64,000 nucleotides of DNA from Tubulanus polymorphus (taxonomy: Eukaryota > Nemertea > Palaeonemertea > Tubulaniformes > Tubulanidae), in NCBI RefSeq assembly GCF_964204645.1, contig NC_134029.1, positions 7,860,350-7,924,349 on the forward strand, read 5' to 3'. Under the pieces are notes generated by a model, which did not search any database, was not told the DNA's origin, and saw only the letters and a program-made list of their open reading frames with translations. The position numbers were made by a program, and so were the translations under genes. Below are positions 44,701 to 59,700 of the stretch, in pieces (position 1 is the first letter of the stretch; each line of letters opens with the position of its first letter).

Positions 44701-47700
44701 TCGACTGATTCCCAGTAGCAACACTGTTTATTGAGTATACGCCAAATCCGTTTGGAGCGTTTGCGCAAATTTCGATAGTAACTTCTCAACGAACGAGATA
44801 ACAGGAATACCGAGCGCGATAGCAACGATACTTCGGACGAACAACTAGACCAAGATGTGGCCATTGACGACCACGAAATGGACCTTCGCAGTGAAGATAA
44901 AGGCAATGGTTCCCTTCTAAAAATCATGAAAATAAGTTCCAAAAAAAGTTTACATATTTCAATGTTATCATCAATATTCCAACTATAAAAAAAAAAACGC
45001 ACTTCTTGTAGGCCTAGATATTTTGCAATGAATATCTGAAGGGAAAAACGAAACATGACACCAATTGATCTATTCAAAATGGTACGGACATTCAGACTTT
45101 CAGACATTTCAGACTTTCCTGTATTTAGATGCTTCAATTGGTGTCAAAGCGTAGCATTGGTTATCAAAAAAGTCTAAGTTTAAGTTCTTGCCTCGAGCGG
45201 TAAGTGGTGCTCTCTAACTGGCGATAAGGTTCACACAGCTTGCCTAAGTGCTTCACATTGATACCAATATACCTTTTAAATTCGCCGGTGGCTATCAAGG
45301 TGTATCATATGTGAAACATAATTTAGATATTGTGAAACGACTCTTTAAGAACCAGTATCGTAGTTTTTTCCATTTATTCGTCTTGATTGACCATTTCAAA
45401 AGCGTTTTCTGTAACCTTTTGTCATAACATTTCTAGATATAGTGGCTTGCTACACTGGTAATTCAGTATATAAGAGCATTAGGAATACTTTTCTACTAAT
45501 CTATATTCGATAACGTGATATACGTCAAACCAAATTGGAAGAGTTTCGAAAAAAAAATCAAAACTAAGAACATGCAACGACACGAAAAAATGAAAATGCA
45601 AATAGAAAAACTAAACGCATGCTACTTTGATAGACGAGTCACAGCCCGGTACATCGTCATTATTAACGGCTGAATCACTTAGAATCAACTGGAGCAGAAA
45701 ATATAATAAAAGATTCTAAACGAAAATCGAGATTTTCAGAACACAACAGTAATCAACTAAGACAAACCATCCATACGTAACTTGCCCTATGCACGAAAAA
45801 GACGAATCTTTCTTTTCATACGATGAGTAAGAAACAAAAAACACAACGAACTAAAAACACGTGAATGTTTAACCCAATGAATCCCACGACAGTATTTTAA
45901 CGTTTACGACATCTAAATTCTTATGACATATAATATTAAGTAAAATACACACTACAAATAAAGAAAACTATAAGAGTTAGTATTGAAAGCATAGGGGATA
46001 TTATCATCGTTTTTAGTAACATGCTATCATAGATCACTATTCTTATCATTCCAATTTGACTCAGCAGATTTTTAAGCCTAACTCAGGTCGCGTGTAAGAT
46101 CCAACCCAATCGTAAGGTCGTACGTAGCCAATGAACAGCGGTGTACGCATCACATGGCTTATGCGTTCGGTTCAAAATGATCGTGGATCTCAGGTGACCT
46201 GAGTATAGCTAAGATCCAACAAACGAGTCTTGGCCGACTCAACCTCCAGATGTTATGCGAGTGTTGCTAAGAAGGAATTGCAGACGGTTGGATGGGATCT
46301 TAGTGCGACATGATTTGTGCTAAATATCTGACTCAACTATTCCATTCCATCAACTTTTATCAACTGGTAAAACATTCTCCTATTACATGTAAGCTGAAGT
46401 CTATGAGTATCAGTTGATAAATAAAGAGTTGAAACGACATAAGTCGACAGATAGAAATCAGACTCATTTATCTACGGGCTAATCCATAGACTTATACCAT
46501 TAATATTTTCAAAAGTTGCTAGTTGTTTCAGATGAAGATAAGAATAGATCACTTTTTATAAACTCACAAGATTATCAAATAACATCAAACGTGAACTAGT
46601 CAACACTAGTTTAAGGACACACAGTTAGAGACCCGCGCATGTGTAATAAACTGCTCATCGTTTATCAGGACAGCAAGAATAGAATTCCTGCCACTCAAAC
46701 CATTTATAACCATCCGCCCTTGGCAAGGATTCGAACCCGAGAGCATTGCCAGACTTTGCCACAATGTGCATATAGTTGTGCCGCTTAGCCGCGGTGCAAT
46801 TGGCAACACCAATTGTATGATATCTTGTACGCAAGGATCTTTGTTGAAATAGGTATTTAAGCATCCATCTTGAAAGGTTAACTCTCCAAAATCAGTTCTT
46901 TCCTACATTATCATTACCATCAGGTTTAAATCCCTGCCATGAGAGGATGTAAACAGCAGGTCTGAGCTTTCTGTTTGCGAATTGCACGGGGAGAGGTCAG
47001 TGCCGAAACTGGGTTACTGCCTGGATTTGAACAAGCGCGAACGTGGATGCCAACTAGTCGAAACCAGCAGATGAAACACTGATGGCTCGAATGACTGTGC
47101 CTCTCAAATCACAATACGCTTTTCAATTGTTGGATAACCTTGCGAGTTTACGATCGAATTAGCTGCATTGCATATCGTGTATAATTTACTATTCATGATT
47201 AAGAGCGAGGGCCCATGATTTTACAGCAAGTCTTACTTTCGTGGTATAAAACCATCGCACGATGGTCGCTTCCTAGCAATAAATAATCCGAACCCACTGA
47301 AATTAAGAACATACAAGAGACATGGCAACAATGCTTATACATTTATGCGCGGAAAAAAGGGTAATTAATGGACTACGCGATATGAGATGTAAATCACTGT
47401 AAAATTGTGCGACCTTTACTTCCTGGATGAGTTCGAGACGTCCGCTATCTACTTCAAAATGAACACAAAAGCTAATCCATGAACTGGGAGTAGTTGTAAT
47501 GGCAATAATGCAAAAGCATGAGTTCTCATGATTTTCGGAAAGTTCCACTTATATTGTTCTAGTGAACGTGGATAATTTTGCTTGAAATATTTTTGAAGTG
47601 CAAAGAAAACATGAAATCAAAATTCAAATGGCCAAGCCAAGTTTCTGCTGCTTTTTCCCATATTCACCAACTGGTAAATCATGTGAATGGCCGAAGAATT

Positions 47701-50700
47701 TGAAGCCAAAAATTTGAATAAGTTTGGTAAGTTGAAATTTAATGTTTGATTCCAACTGGTGGTCACTTATAAAAAAGGCTTGAACAAACTAAAGTGTGTA
47801 AACAAGCCAAATGATGCATATTTCATATATACTATTTGCATCGTGATCACGATTAAGAAGGGGCCATTTTCTTGCTTGCTACGTATGTGATATGATGTGG
47901 TTGAAAATCGAAACGAACGAAGCTCTTGTCAGGCACGCATCGGCCCTAGTACCAGCAGTGGTAGTACACGTCAGTGCAAAAAGCATAAACCTTTTGATAT
48001 TAGCAACAAGGTAGTAAATCATAATAAAAAGTATCATATAAGAAATTGACATGCGGAGTTAGTGAATCGAGCCACCATGCAGTCAGTCAGCCTCAATGTT
48101 AATTCGATAGAACTAAATTAAATAGAACTAATTGTTTGCCTACTACGATACTATACATATAGCGCATACAAGTATATCAAACCAGATGCATTTTCTACGA
48201 TGCGAACAAAGCTTTCTCATATATCGGTTCAAAACTAAAGGACGTCTAATCCAATCAACATATGTCAGAAATATCGAAGGATAAAACTAATTAACAAGTG
48301 TTTGTACGCACAGTTCACTCTAATAATGCAAAACAGTTCTTAATATTTCCAAAAGCGATCAGAACTCCCCTTTTTCAATAATAATTTTCTGAAATTATCT
48401 ACCTTGTCTGTGCTTTACCACCCAGTTCCACAGTTGGGTAAAATTGAATGAATGTTTTAAGAACCTTCGAATATTTTTAACCCGAGAATCCGCGAATTGT
48501 ATTTGAGAATACAAGAATTTTGAAATGAGGTAATTCTAGTTTCGAATCGAATCCGTATGCCCACACAACCGAGGCACTCATTAAGCTTCTCTGTAGTGTT
48601 GGAAAAAGGCGTAAGTAGCAGTGATAATCACCATAATGATTGGTGGCCATAGCATAAGATAGAACGAACAGCTCAAATATACGTAGATTATTATAGAGGA
48701 CGAGTGTTGTTTCTAGCGTTGAAGAAAAGAAAAGCAGTCGAGTGACTGAATTCAAAACTTCATCTCTGTATAATATCACATACTTACGCCAAATCAGATT
48801 TTCCGGTATTCGCGTTTGCATTCGGCCCTTGACTAGAAACTTCGTAAGCGGATGCTCGATTAGCTGCAAAATGGAAAAAATAACCAACTGAATTATCACT
48901 CGTTCGAAAGAAGATTTCACAAGATGTGCAGCGGTTAGAATTAAATTTCAATTCAAAAGATTTTTCCATCATGCGGGTATTTCTTTTTATAAACGTGCGT
49001 ATGATTGTAAATATGTATATCAATTCCCAAGTGTTGGAATACAAATTAGCCGATTAGAATTTGGTTTCCTTTTACACGCAACCTTTCCAGCCTTGAAAAT
49101 GCGATCAACGATATATGCTAAAACGAAATATCATACCAACGACGAATGGCTATTTGCAAATGATGATACGCATGGAGTAAGTTGCGACTCATGCATTGAG
49201 CTCAAGCTCAAAGGTTGTATATGGTCATACTGTAGATCCCGCTTAATTTGAATCACTCGGAACTCAAAATTAATCTTCATATTTTTTCACATATTAACAT
49301 ATAGGTGATCGCTAAATGATATCATCAATATAAGATATATGAGTGTACAATGTATATATAACTAGTTATGAATTTGTACTTTAATAATCATCAAAATAAA
49401 TCGAATCAAATATTCGGAATCAACCGATCCGGATTAAGCGGGGTCTACTGTAGTAAAATTTCAATCGAAATCAGAGCTCTCATACGAATAAAACGTACGG
49501 AATATCGTTAATAATTTTTGCTAAAATAATTTATGAAATACAAGAGTGTTTTTCGATGCAGTGTGTGCAGCCAGTCCCTTCAACACCACGAAGAATTAAG
49601 AAAGAAAAACAGCCGAAGCGAATACTCATCACAAGCGAGAGAAAGCGAAAGGAACGAGAAAATGAAATAAGTAAGAAATGAAATACTAATAATGACATGT
49701 ACCTGGATCGGGAAAATGTGTATTTTCATATAAAGGATTGGCTATAAAAAGAAACAGCAATAATAAAGTAATAACGACATGAATATGACAGCCACCATCG
49801 AGCAAATAGAGGGATAGAGAGAGAGAGAAAGGGAGAGATCGGTATCAGGAATAGTAGCATGAATTCAATCAATCCTATTATTCTATCATCTATTTAAGTT
49901 TACAGTGGGTTGTGTCTTAAGTGTCAATAGGAGCTAGTTTTCACGAAGGAGTCAAACTCAAAAAGATAAGCCGGATACACATGTAAAACTTTTGCTCCAT
50001 GGCGGATAATTCAAATGCTTCAATTGCCATAGCCTACAAAAAACTATTCTGAGTTACTATAACCCCTGGATCCAGTTCCATAGTTGTGGGTTAGAGTTAA
50101 CTCTTGAGTTAAGATTAGTTCATTTTCAATGTTTTAACTCGGGGTCAAATCTTAACTTACAACTGTGGAACTGGGTCCAGGGTTAAAGCTAATACTAGTC
50201 TATAAAACTGGCCCTTGGGTTATAGCTAGAACTAGGGGTTGCCACGAGTCTAGTCATTCAGGATGAGTTGTCTTGGGTTAATTCACCAATACGCCAGATC
50301 ACTTAAATGTGAATCCAGCTCTAGATCATTTTGAGTAAAACTTTTTGTGAAACACAGTGCATGATAATTTTCACCATTCAGTATTGTGCTATAGCCTATA
50401 AGAGGGTATCCAATACAATTATATGAACAATTTCTTGCAGAGCAAATTCAACTATTATTACTCTTGTTTAGTATCCATGAAATCGAGCAACAAATGTGTG
50501 TAAGAAGCAATTGCTCCCTCGTGTAATAAAGCCCGGTGCGCACTTTGCTAGTTTTTGCCGGATCACCGGGCCGACACCTGGTTTAGCTGGCAAACCGGGA
50601 AAGTACGTACAAGGCGAGGTGCATTATGCAAATGACCTAACTATATTCTAATCTATTAAGATTTCAAAGGGAGGAAATAAGATATAATTTGTATTCATTC

Positions 50701-53700
50701 GTAAATGATGCTACCCTAGAAAATATCAGAATGACAGGGTGGTGGAAATAACCCTTCAATATGTGCCCCCTAGAAATGCAAGTGGGCGATTTATAGATGA
50801 GAAAGTTATGATACAAATACCTAGTAAGCCCGTTATGTGGCTCATGGTCACTATACTGCCAAGTGCTGCACGGCAAATACACAAATGAAAAAGTTAAACA
50901 CCGAATCTAACACTTGACGAAAAAGGCGGAAGAGGTCCGGATTTTCAAAGACGGCTTCCAGTAGTCTTGTTTTCAATTACTCAGTTGCTTTAACTGTAAC
51001 TGTTTTACTATTTAGCTGTTTAAAGTCAAATGGTGCAAGACTAACAAAATTGCTAGATTGCTCCTTCGCAGTGGTGGGTGTTTTGAGCTTAACCAGTATA
51101 TATATTGTATGCACAATTTTTGACTGGCCTAATTTTCGACCCATTTACTGCAGGACTGGGTCCCGACTATTTTTATAGAAAAGTTGACCGGAGTTGAGAA
51201 GACGAATAAACAGGTAAAGTATACAAGAATGTATGTACATGTACATGCAATATTTTGTTCATAATACTCTATCAAATAAGTGGTTTTAAAAAGTGAATTC
51301 ACACTAAAAGAGAAAAATAATAAAAACACGAAATAAAATTCCACAAGATCTCTCACATGAAATATAATCAGCGAATAATAGCCCAGGTAACAACACAGCT
51401 CAATCAAACAATCAATTCAAATCATCGGACTCGCGATACCTCAAACCCTGATACCAGGATTTCAATCAATCAACAAATCAATGGTACAATATACAAAATA
51501 AAGGGCTACAAAATTCCATCGAAAGAAATCAACACGTCAAATTTATCGCATCCGAAACAAACCTTTTTTTCGTCCGAAAGCTTTAGGATAGCATGAGGGA
51601 AGATTACGATCGTTAGATTTACATGTGAAAAAGAAAGGAAACACGGAAGGAAAATATTCTCGATAAGAAGCTCTATCATAAGCCGATATACACCTAATCA
51701 ATATTGAGGAAAATTTCAACATCTTTTCAAAGAAATGTTCCGTCTGATTAGTACTACATAGAAGCTTGTATAGCCTCGGGTATACCAACATTTCAAGCGA
51801 AAAAGGTATTACGACGTAATTTTGAATAATTAGTACTGGACGGGATGTGATTATACATGTATTCCCAAGCGACTTATCTCTCGTACGATACCTAAGGAAT
51901 TATGGAATAGCTTTGGCGAACTGGAGAACTGGATAATTTCCTGCCCATCCGTTCCATCTAATGATAAAATACAGTTACAGATTAATGTACTGGAGTCATC
52001 CTTTCTTGCAGGAATTTGAACCTGATGGCATCGCAAGACTTCACCACAGTAAGCACCACAGTATGATACCTTCGACAAGCCCACAAATAAGGTCGTTATG
52101 ACCTGTTTATTCGATACAATGAATTTTATATCATCCACATGATTTTTTCATTAAGAGTGTCTGAGCGCTATTTCACTATTTCCGATCTAAAATACTTTTC
52201 CTCACCTTTTGCTATATTGGAGTAGATTGGTTTGCGCGATACAGGAGCATCGGACTGATTTGGGGCTGTCGCAGTTTGATGATTCCCTGACAATGATTTC
52301 GAGTTCAACGATTCCGAACTGCTACTGGTACTGCCCTGACGATGTTCAGGCCTGTCAGGGGGTTTAGCCGGTCGTTCTGGTGGATCTACAATGCAAACCA
52401 AATAAACGTATAACTATATGTTCTTCTGCTATCATAAGACGTCCATTAAAATATTAGATTGAACTACCAAGAACAGGCAATGAATTTAGAGATAAGTCGA
52501 AAAAATATCTTCAAATATTCTTTGCCACTACATTTCACTTTCTGAAACGAATACTCGAAATTTAACTACTCAAAATGAAGAGCTTGAAATGTTGTCAAAG
52601 TGAATTAAGTCCACAGAGTTTACTGTCTCAAGTGAAACGATGCTTAGCAAAAAGTTACCGAGGGTAGTAAATAGTTTGTCATTAATTTCTAATGTAGTTT
52701 GATATGTTTGAAATGTTTATAGATATTCAAAGATTCAAATATTGCTTATTAAATCATTATCTGTCGATAAGAGTTCAGATGAATTCATTTTCCCCGTAAA
52801 ACCTACCCGTCGAAGAGGCATACGTCGATTTTAACATTTTTCTAGCCTGTGCATACGGATTACTGTTAACAGAAGACGGAGTATTTCCACCGCTATTTCC
52901 GCCCGGTATCGTACCGGAGCTGGTCGGCGTCGAGGGCGGCGTCGATGGCGTCGAACCGTTCACCGACGAAGTCGTCGACGACGTCATCGACGACGATAGC
53001 AACGTCGGTCGGCCGCCGCCGGGGCCCGACGACGACTGCGACGACGCGGCCGATTCCGACGGATTCACCCGCGGCCGACCGGGAATCGTCGGACCGTCGA
53101 TCGTGTTCGTCGAAGCGGTCATCAGATTCGAACGCGGCGCGTCCAACGAAGTGTTCAACGATTGAGTCATACGATTCGAACGCAATTCGCGATCGACCGA
53201 TTTTGAATCGCGGTCCAACGACGGCGGTCCATCTGATAGAAACCGAGCCCGAGCAGCAGCAACGCTATAATGATGACTCTGAAATGGAAAATACATAAAA
53301 CGTTGATAATGAACTGAACTGAAACTCATTACTGAAACCCCTGAACCCTGTAAGAAACTACCACCACTCATGATTTATTAGAAATTATTGGGCATAAGAA
53401 GATTCACAATTGATGACTCAAGAGTGGCAACTTTCTGCCAATTTACAAATTCCCCGAGTTTTCCTTGATTTTGCCATGTTATAGCACAAAATTCCCTGAA
53501 TGAATCCAAGGAATATCTTGGTTGTTACAATTTATTCATTTTCTATGGATGAAGAGTTGATAAAAAAAGACGTGGTCAATAAGATATCCAAATTCCCTGA
53601 ATTTTCCTTGAAGTGTTTCTAGATTTTCCCATTCTATGAGTTATCCAGGCTCTCCAGGTCAGTGGCCACCCTGTAACTACTTTCTAGAAGTCATCATTCA

Positions 53701-56700
53701 TTTCTTATAGGACAATAGCTGGTGTATGTATGAGCACAATGAAAATTCTGGTTTCATGACTAATCTTGCTACAAATATACCCTCTGCCCTGGAATGACAG
53801 AAATTAGTCACGGTAATTTGATTCATAGATGTCTAAGCGACAAGCTCAATGGGTGATTCTTCAGGGACATCAGGATTTGCAAGTGCGCAAAGTGCCGATC
53901 GGTTGAATCGGATAACTCCACATAAAACAAATTTTCACGAACCATGTGACTACTCTGTTTTTGCATAGGCGGCGTTTCGTTGTTAGGTCTCTGATTGCTA
54001 TCGTTACTATTTTTCCGTACTTGAGTACTATTCAGTTTTGCATCTTTTCCATCCGGTCCGTCGGGCTTTGAGTGGAAAATCTGTACGGGAAAAATTAAGA
54101 GAATTTCCTAACGTTGTTGAAGTAATCATATGTAAAAACTTCTGATATCTCTGTCTATTTCAACTTGGCTCGAGAGGACATCTGGTGGCCTAGCTCAGTC
54201 AGTTTTCGCAGTACATACCTGATAAAGGTCTTAATAGAAACAGAATGGACGGACTGTTTTGGATTAACTGCCCATCCATTGTGGTCCGATATAAAGACCT
54301 ATATCAGGTATGTACTAATTAAACAGACTGAGATGAAGTTAAATAAGACATTACACGCCTACCTTATCATATTGTTCGACTAATATCTCAACGACGATGT
54401 TACAAAATTTGATATCCATGATGGACGACAACGTTTCCTCGAGAGGCCTCATCAACGTCGGTCCGAAACAGACGCCGAGATTAGATATCGTCATTAGATT
54501 GATTGCCGATTTCTCGGCTACTCTGCAAACAAGAAGCCAGAGGGTTAACGAAAGTATCTGCTGCCCATAGCTAATTTTCTAAAGAAGGTGATAAAATGTC
54601 TAGGTCTGTTGGTGTAGGTAAAAAGCCTGTAATTCCTGTAATCCGAAAGCCTTTGCCTCCAAACTGGTTCGCCGGTGCTTTGTTTGAGGGGCAGTACAGA
54701 CAGCAGACTGACAGATATCTGAGGGGGTAGGTACAGACTAACAGGGCATGTGATGACCGATAAAAGATTAAGGGAAGGCCAAGTTTGGACACTCTTCACA
54801 GGGTATTCAGGCAGAGGGAGACAAGTTAAGGTTTAACGATGATGCGTGGCTTATCATAGAAAATTAGAAATATTCCCGCATGAAACGTACTTTGTAAGGT
54901 GTACTATGAGGATGTCCAGCATCTCAAAGTTTGCCTCAGGGAGTTTGTGCACCAGTGTATGAATGTCATGTATCCGTAATGTTTTACTTTCTTGTTCTAC
55001 AATTAGAAAGAAGAAACATGCAATCCAGCCTGGACGATGCTGCAACAGCTAAGAAAAGCATTCCCCATGATACTACTTACTGGCTGCAGCAGTAAATTTA
55101 GTATGTAGTTCAAAAGACATCAGTGGCTCTGGTAAATTACTAGAAAAAATAACATAAAACCAAATAGAATGCTTAAAAGAATGTACAATAGACAATTGTT
55201 ACAGTATGAAAAATAAGTTTGCGTCGCTTTACCGAAGATAACTTTTTATGGCACTTGTCAGAGTTTTAGTTTCCCATTCAGCAGCGTCTTCTAAATTCAA
55301 CTTATCTGCTTTTCTTTTATCTGAAATGTATATAAAAATGAAAAGAAAATATACTCAGCACATGTAACGAGGAAATTGGGTGAAGGGAGAGCCAATAGTT
55401 GATTCATTAATTCACTTCAAATAAGATTGAGTTTATTCATACGAAAAATAACGCAGTAACAGATACCTAGGATCGATTTTGCAAATCGTTAATCCTCAGC
55501 GACAGCCAAGACCAGAAATCTAATCTTGCTCATTGATTGTAAGCAATGTGTCACTGGGACCACATGTAATAAGCGAACACCATCAAACTTCACTAGTGCC
55601 CCATATTAACTCATAACCTACCTAAACCCATTTGAAGGAGTTTATTGACTTTCGAACTGACACCGACCACTCGATACAAGCCCTGATCTTCTAAACCCCG
55701 AGATTCTAAAGATTGAATTGCTTTCGACACGAAATTGAAGCCGATATCGTCTAACAGACCTAATTAAACGGGAAAACGATATCCATATTGAAACAAATGC
55801 TGAAAGTATTAGAAAGCAAGGAAGATCCTAAATATAATACGATCGTAAGTTTCTATTCAATATACATCAACAGTTAAGCCAATAACCTTGAAAATTCAAT
55901 AAGTCTTTAGCAATTATTTTGTGTATAATCAAATGGGTAATACCAGCATCACTAGAATTCATAACTGTTTAGAAGCATAGCAACTAAAACTAGTTCTTTA
56001 CATGGCTAAGACCTGGCTGACTTAAGAATTCTATACCCGCCCCTAATCAGTTACTTTTACTTACTCCTATCATCTTTTTTTCTTATAGCTTGCATATTGT
56101 AAGTCTGTAAAATCATGACAAGGTGTTAGTTTGATAAATAATACTTCTTCAACCGAACAGTTGTTTATTGGGGATGGTTAGACATAATCATATTAGAATT
56201 ACGTATATTTCTATAATTTGCGTCATTATTATTACATAAAAATCGTTATTATTACATGTATATAAAATTTATACAGCGCCTTATTCCAAAAGGCTCTAAG
56301 GCACTTTACAGAATACAAAAGAAGTCATATGAAATATCTAACGGTGTAATAATAATAATAATATAGATACCGGTTCTTGGCCGTCCATTGCATTTAACCA
56401 CAATCGGCGATCTTCCTCGGATAGACTTTGTAGGGTAAATGTCGGTCGGTCAGACGTCGTTACGTCGAAACAGAATCTCTTATCGATTGAGTCCGAAGCC
56501 CTGCGTATGCAGTTCGTGATCAGTAATGTGTCGACAGTTCCCGACTGTAAAAACGAAGAACAGAATCGATTACGAAATGTTGTAAACACATTCGCTGCCA
56601 AAGTTGCTCTTCCCAGCTGCTATAAGAAATCATTCGGCCATTCTGATAATTGAACGAATCGCAAGAACGGCTACAAGACAGTTCATAGCGGAAATGGTGA

Positions 56701-59700
56701 CGGAATTATGAGCCAGTTTTCTAAAATCATCATCATAAACGGAATTGAAAACTTACCAGTTTGCCAGCAGTTTGCGTGTATGGTATTATCGTAAATTGTT
56801 TATTTTCTTTCTGATACTGACAGAAAACTTTTGTCCATGTGGTTCCGAGCGCTTCTACAAGTGTACAATGAAACTAGGGTTAGGTATAGAAGTATGGACT
56901 TGGTGTAATGATGGGCGTTTATCTACATGTAGGAGGGGGCCTGATAGAGGTGTCGGGATCCTATGAAGCATTTCAAAGTTACACTCAAACTTGGGGAGTG
57001 AATCTACCAAAGTCCACTCCAGGTCTGTAATAAGAAGTATCTCATAGTACCAGAGTACTTCAATTTCACAACAATTATGACTTTATTTGAAAAGTCTTCA
57101 TAAATCCACAGACTTTCTTCGAAATTTCCAGTAGGGCCTACTTACTTTTTTCCATGAGAAACAAGTATCCTTCGTGTGTCACTAATTTATCAACGATTTC
57201 GTGAGGATTCTGAAAGAAAATAACCCACAAAATCAGCAACTTGACTAACACCCTAAATCATCCTATAAACGATTTCTGCGGCCTAGGGAATCGGTAGAAC
57301 TCATTTATGAATTCAAAGAATTTCAACCCGTGAATTTTCATACTAACCCCTAACATTTTCATCATAAGTTGTTCTGCTTCTTCCCGCGTACTACTAAAAC
57401 TTTCTCTTGTCTACAAAAGAATAACGATAAACAATTCAATCAATCGGCAATCCATTTATTCGAACACTGGGACATAAGAAAGGATGGAGCGAATTAGTAT
57501 CAACATGCATCTGAGTCTCCCATATGCTAAAGATATCACATATCTTATATCGTATTGACAAATGTGTTTTCAGATCCAAATTTCAATAGAAATCGAGCTT
57601 CATCAATCTTGAGTTTGAACTGCGACAAAAATTTATTACGCGGTGAGCAACTTGAGCTACTGTTGATGCAGTTTTTAGTTTAAAACTGAAAATTCAGTTA
57701 ATACAGCTTTCAGTGTATCTACACCGCAGTGTGGTGTAAAAATCGGTAATAGATTTTGCTTTTACACTGCATCGCGGTGTATTGATGTTTATAAGTTGTT
57801 TTTATGTCTATTGAAAGATGGCAGCACCTGTCAAACATAATTGAATATAAGTAACTTCATGGTATGCCCGTTATTCAACAAACTGGGGTGGAATCTTTGA
57901 AAATCTTCAAATTATCTTCTGCACTTCCTAGTATCAATTATACAGCACTGAAAGGGTTGATAAATCTTAAATTTGTCGATCTTTTAATCTTTCAAACCTT
58001 TTTGGTTGTTTTATCGCGGGAAAGGAAGAAATTTTACTCACTATTTGTAATCGCATCTGAAGGTCAGACATATATGGTTTATAATCGTGGAATACCTCTT
58101 GACCTGAAGAAAATTACACAACGTAAAAAATTCAAAAATGCAAATTAATCGCTGCAAATTCACTTTATAAAAGATCATTACATTAAGAGGGTCCTATTTT
58201 ATACAAACTTAAGTGGGCAAGAGGATACATGAAAATCTCTACTTTGGAGCCTCAATTGCTCATTTCAAATTGAAACAAAAAAAAAATGGTTTATATTCGT
58301 TATGAGAACTGTGGAGAAATACATACCAAACATGTATACGAATAATCTTACCTTGGTGATAGAATGTCATCCACTGGTACATGAAGCAGAGTAACTGAAA
58401 AGATAGAGAATGCCTTTATAACTATCTAGACATTGTACCAGACATTCGGGCATGAATGTATCTGCTCATATTCAGTTGATCATTTTTAAGTTAACACCAC
58501 ACCAAACAGTTTTTATGAAAGATGATAAGCTATTGTCGAGGTTTATTTGTCAATTACACATTTTTTCAAAAATTTTGAAAAATATCAAGCTATTAAGATG
58601 AATTTAATTGAAATGCACGAAAACAAAGGCTATAGGTCTATCGTCTATTTTCAAATACGAAAAAGCTATTTTATTGTATATTTAGATCTAATTATACAAA
58701 TTTTTGGAAAGTTTTAGAAATACTGTAGAAATATTTTGCCAAACTACAAATAGTAAGAAAAACAGAAAAATCTGAGCAAGAAAACAAGCTATTTTGATTT
58801 CTCTAAGCTGTCATGACCTCTTAATGCTACATCATTAAACCAAAAAAAAATAATACTAACAAAAAAAAACCCGACATAACTGGTGAATGGCGCTTTGGCA
58901 TCGCCTGACAAATGGGGAGATCTCGTCAATGGCACCCGATGTGTTTTAACGTATACAGTATGTACCACTTGTCGAGACCAATCGACACTCGTACAAAACT
59001 AGAGAATATTGGACTTTTTCAAGCAGTCTTGTACGATGAGTATAAATTTTTCTATACATTATATGGGTTTATGTTAACCTGAAAAGGTTTGCCAGAATAC
59101 AAGTAAACAAAGATAATCAAGCTGTTTTGCCATTTCTTATATCCAATCAGACCTGCCAACTTATCAATACCACGGAAATTTTCTCGAAAAAAAAAGATAA
59201 AAGAACGAAAACAATTTTAGAAGGACAGTAGAAAACTGTCTCAGGGGACCGCAATAGATTTTCAATAGCATTTAAAAAAAAGAAAAAAAACACCAGCTAG
59301 GATAGAGAGGCATTTTCAGGGATTGTCCCCCTGACAATAAAGGACAGTTGGCAGCTCTGGTCTATCGATTCTTGACCATAACTTACAATTTCGACGAATT
59401 CGAATTTCTTTCGCTCTTGCACTTCTTGTAGTAACAAAACATGTTGCATGGACGCCTGGTGGAAATTTCTCTTCTCCATTTCGATAGCCTTATCAGCCTT
59501 TATAATACATAAGTATTGCGTAATTAATTAGAACCCAGTATACTTCATTAACGAACAGTTGAGTTTGTGAATTTGAACCGTTTCAATACAAAGCGAACGC
59601 AGCTTTTTTGCAAGACCCACTTTAATATACCAGTTTTTGTAAAAGTGAAGGATGTACCTCAAAAACTGTACCATATAGGAGAGGAAAAAAAAGATTTTTT

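Noticed and set aside
46715-46805. Functional tRNA gene
   Set aside because: Internal promoter boxes only; stems do not close.
52945-53298. 117-codon plus-strand open frame
   Set aside because: It lies antisense to the GRAF linker exon; the TCG/CGA-rich repeat pattern keeps several frames open. No family features.
57553-57625. Extra BAR exon reading [10 protein letters not shown]
   Set aside because: An acceptor exists but no donor, and the exon at 58042-58103 already fills the BAR gap in phase.
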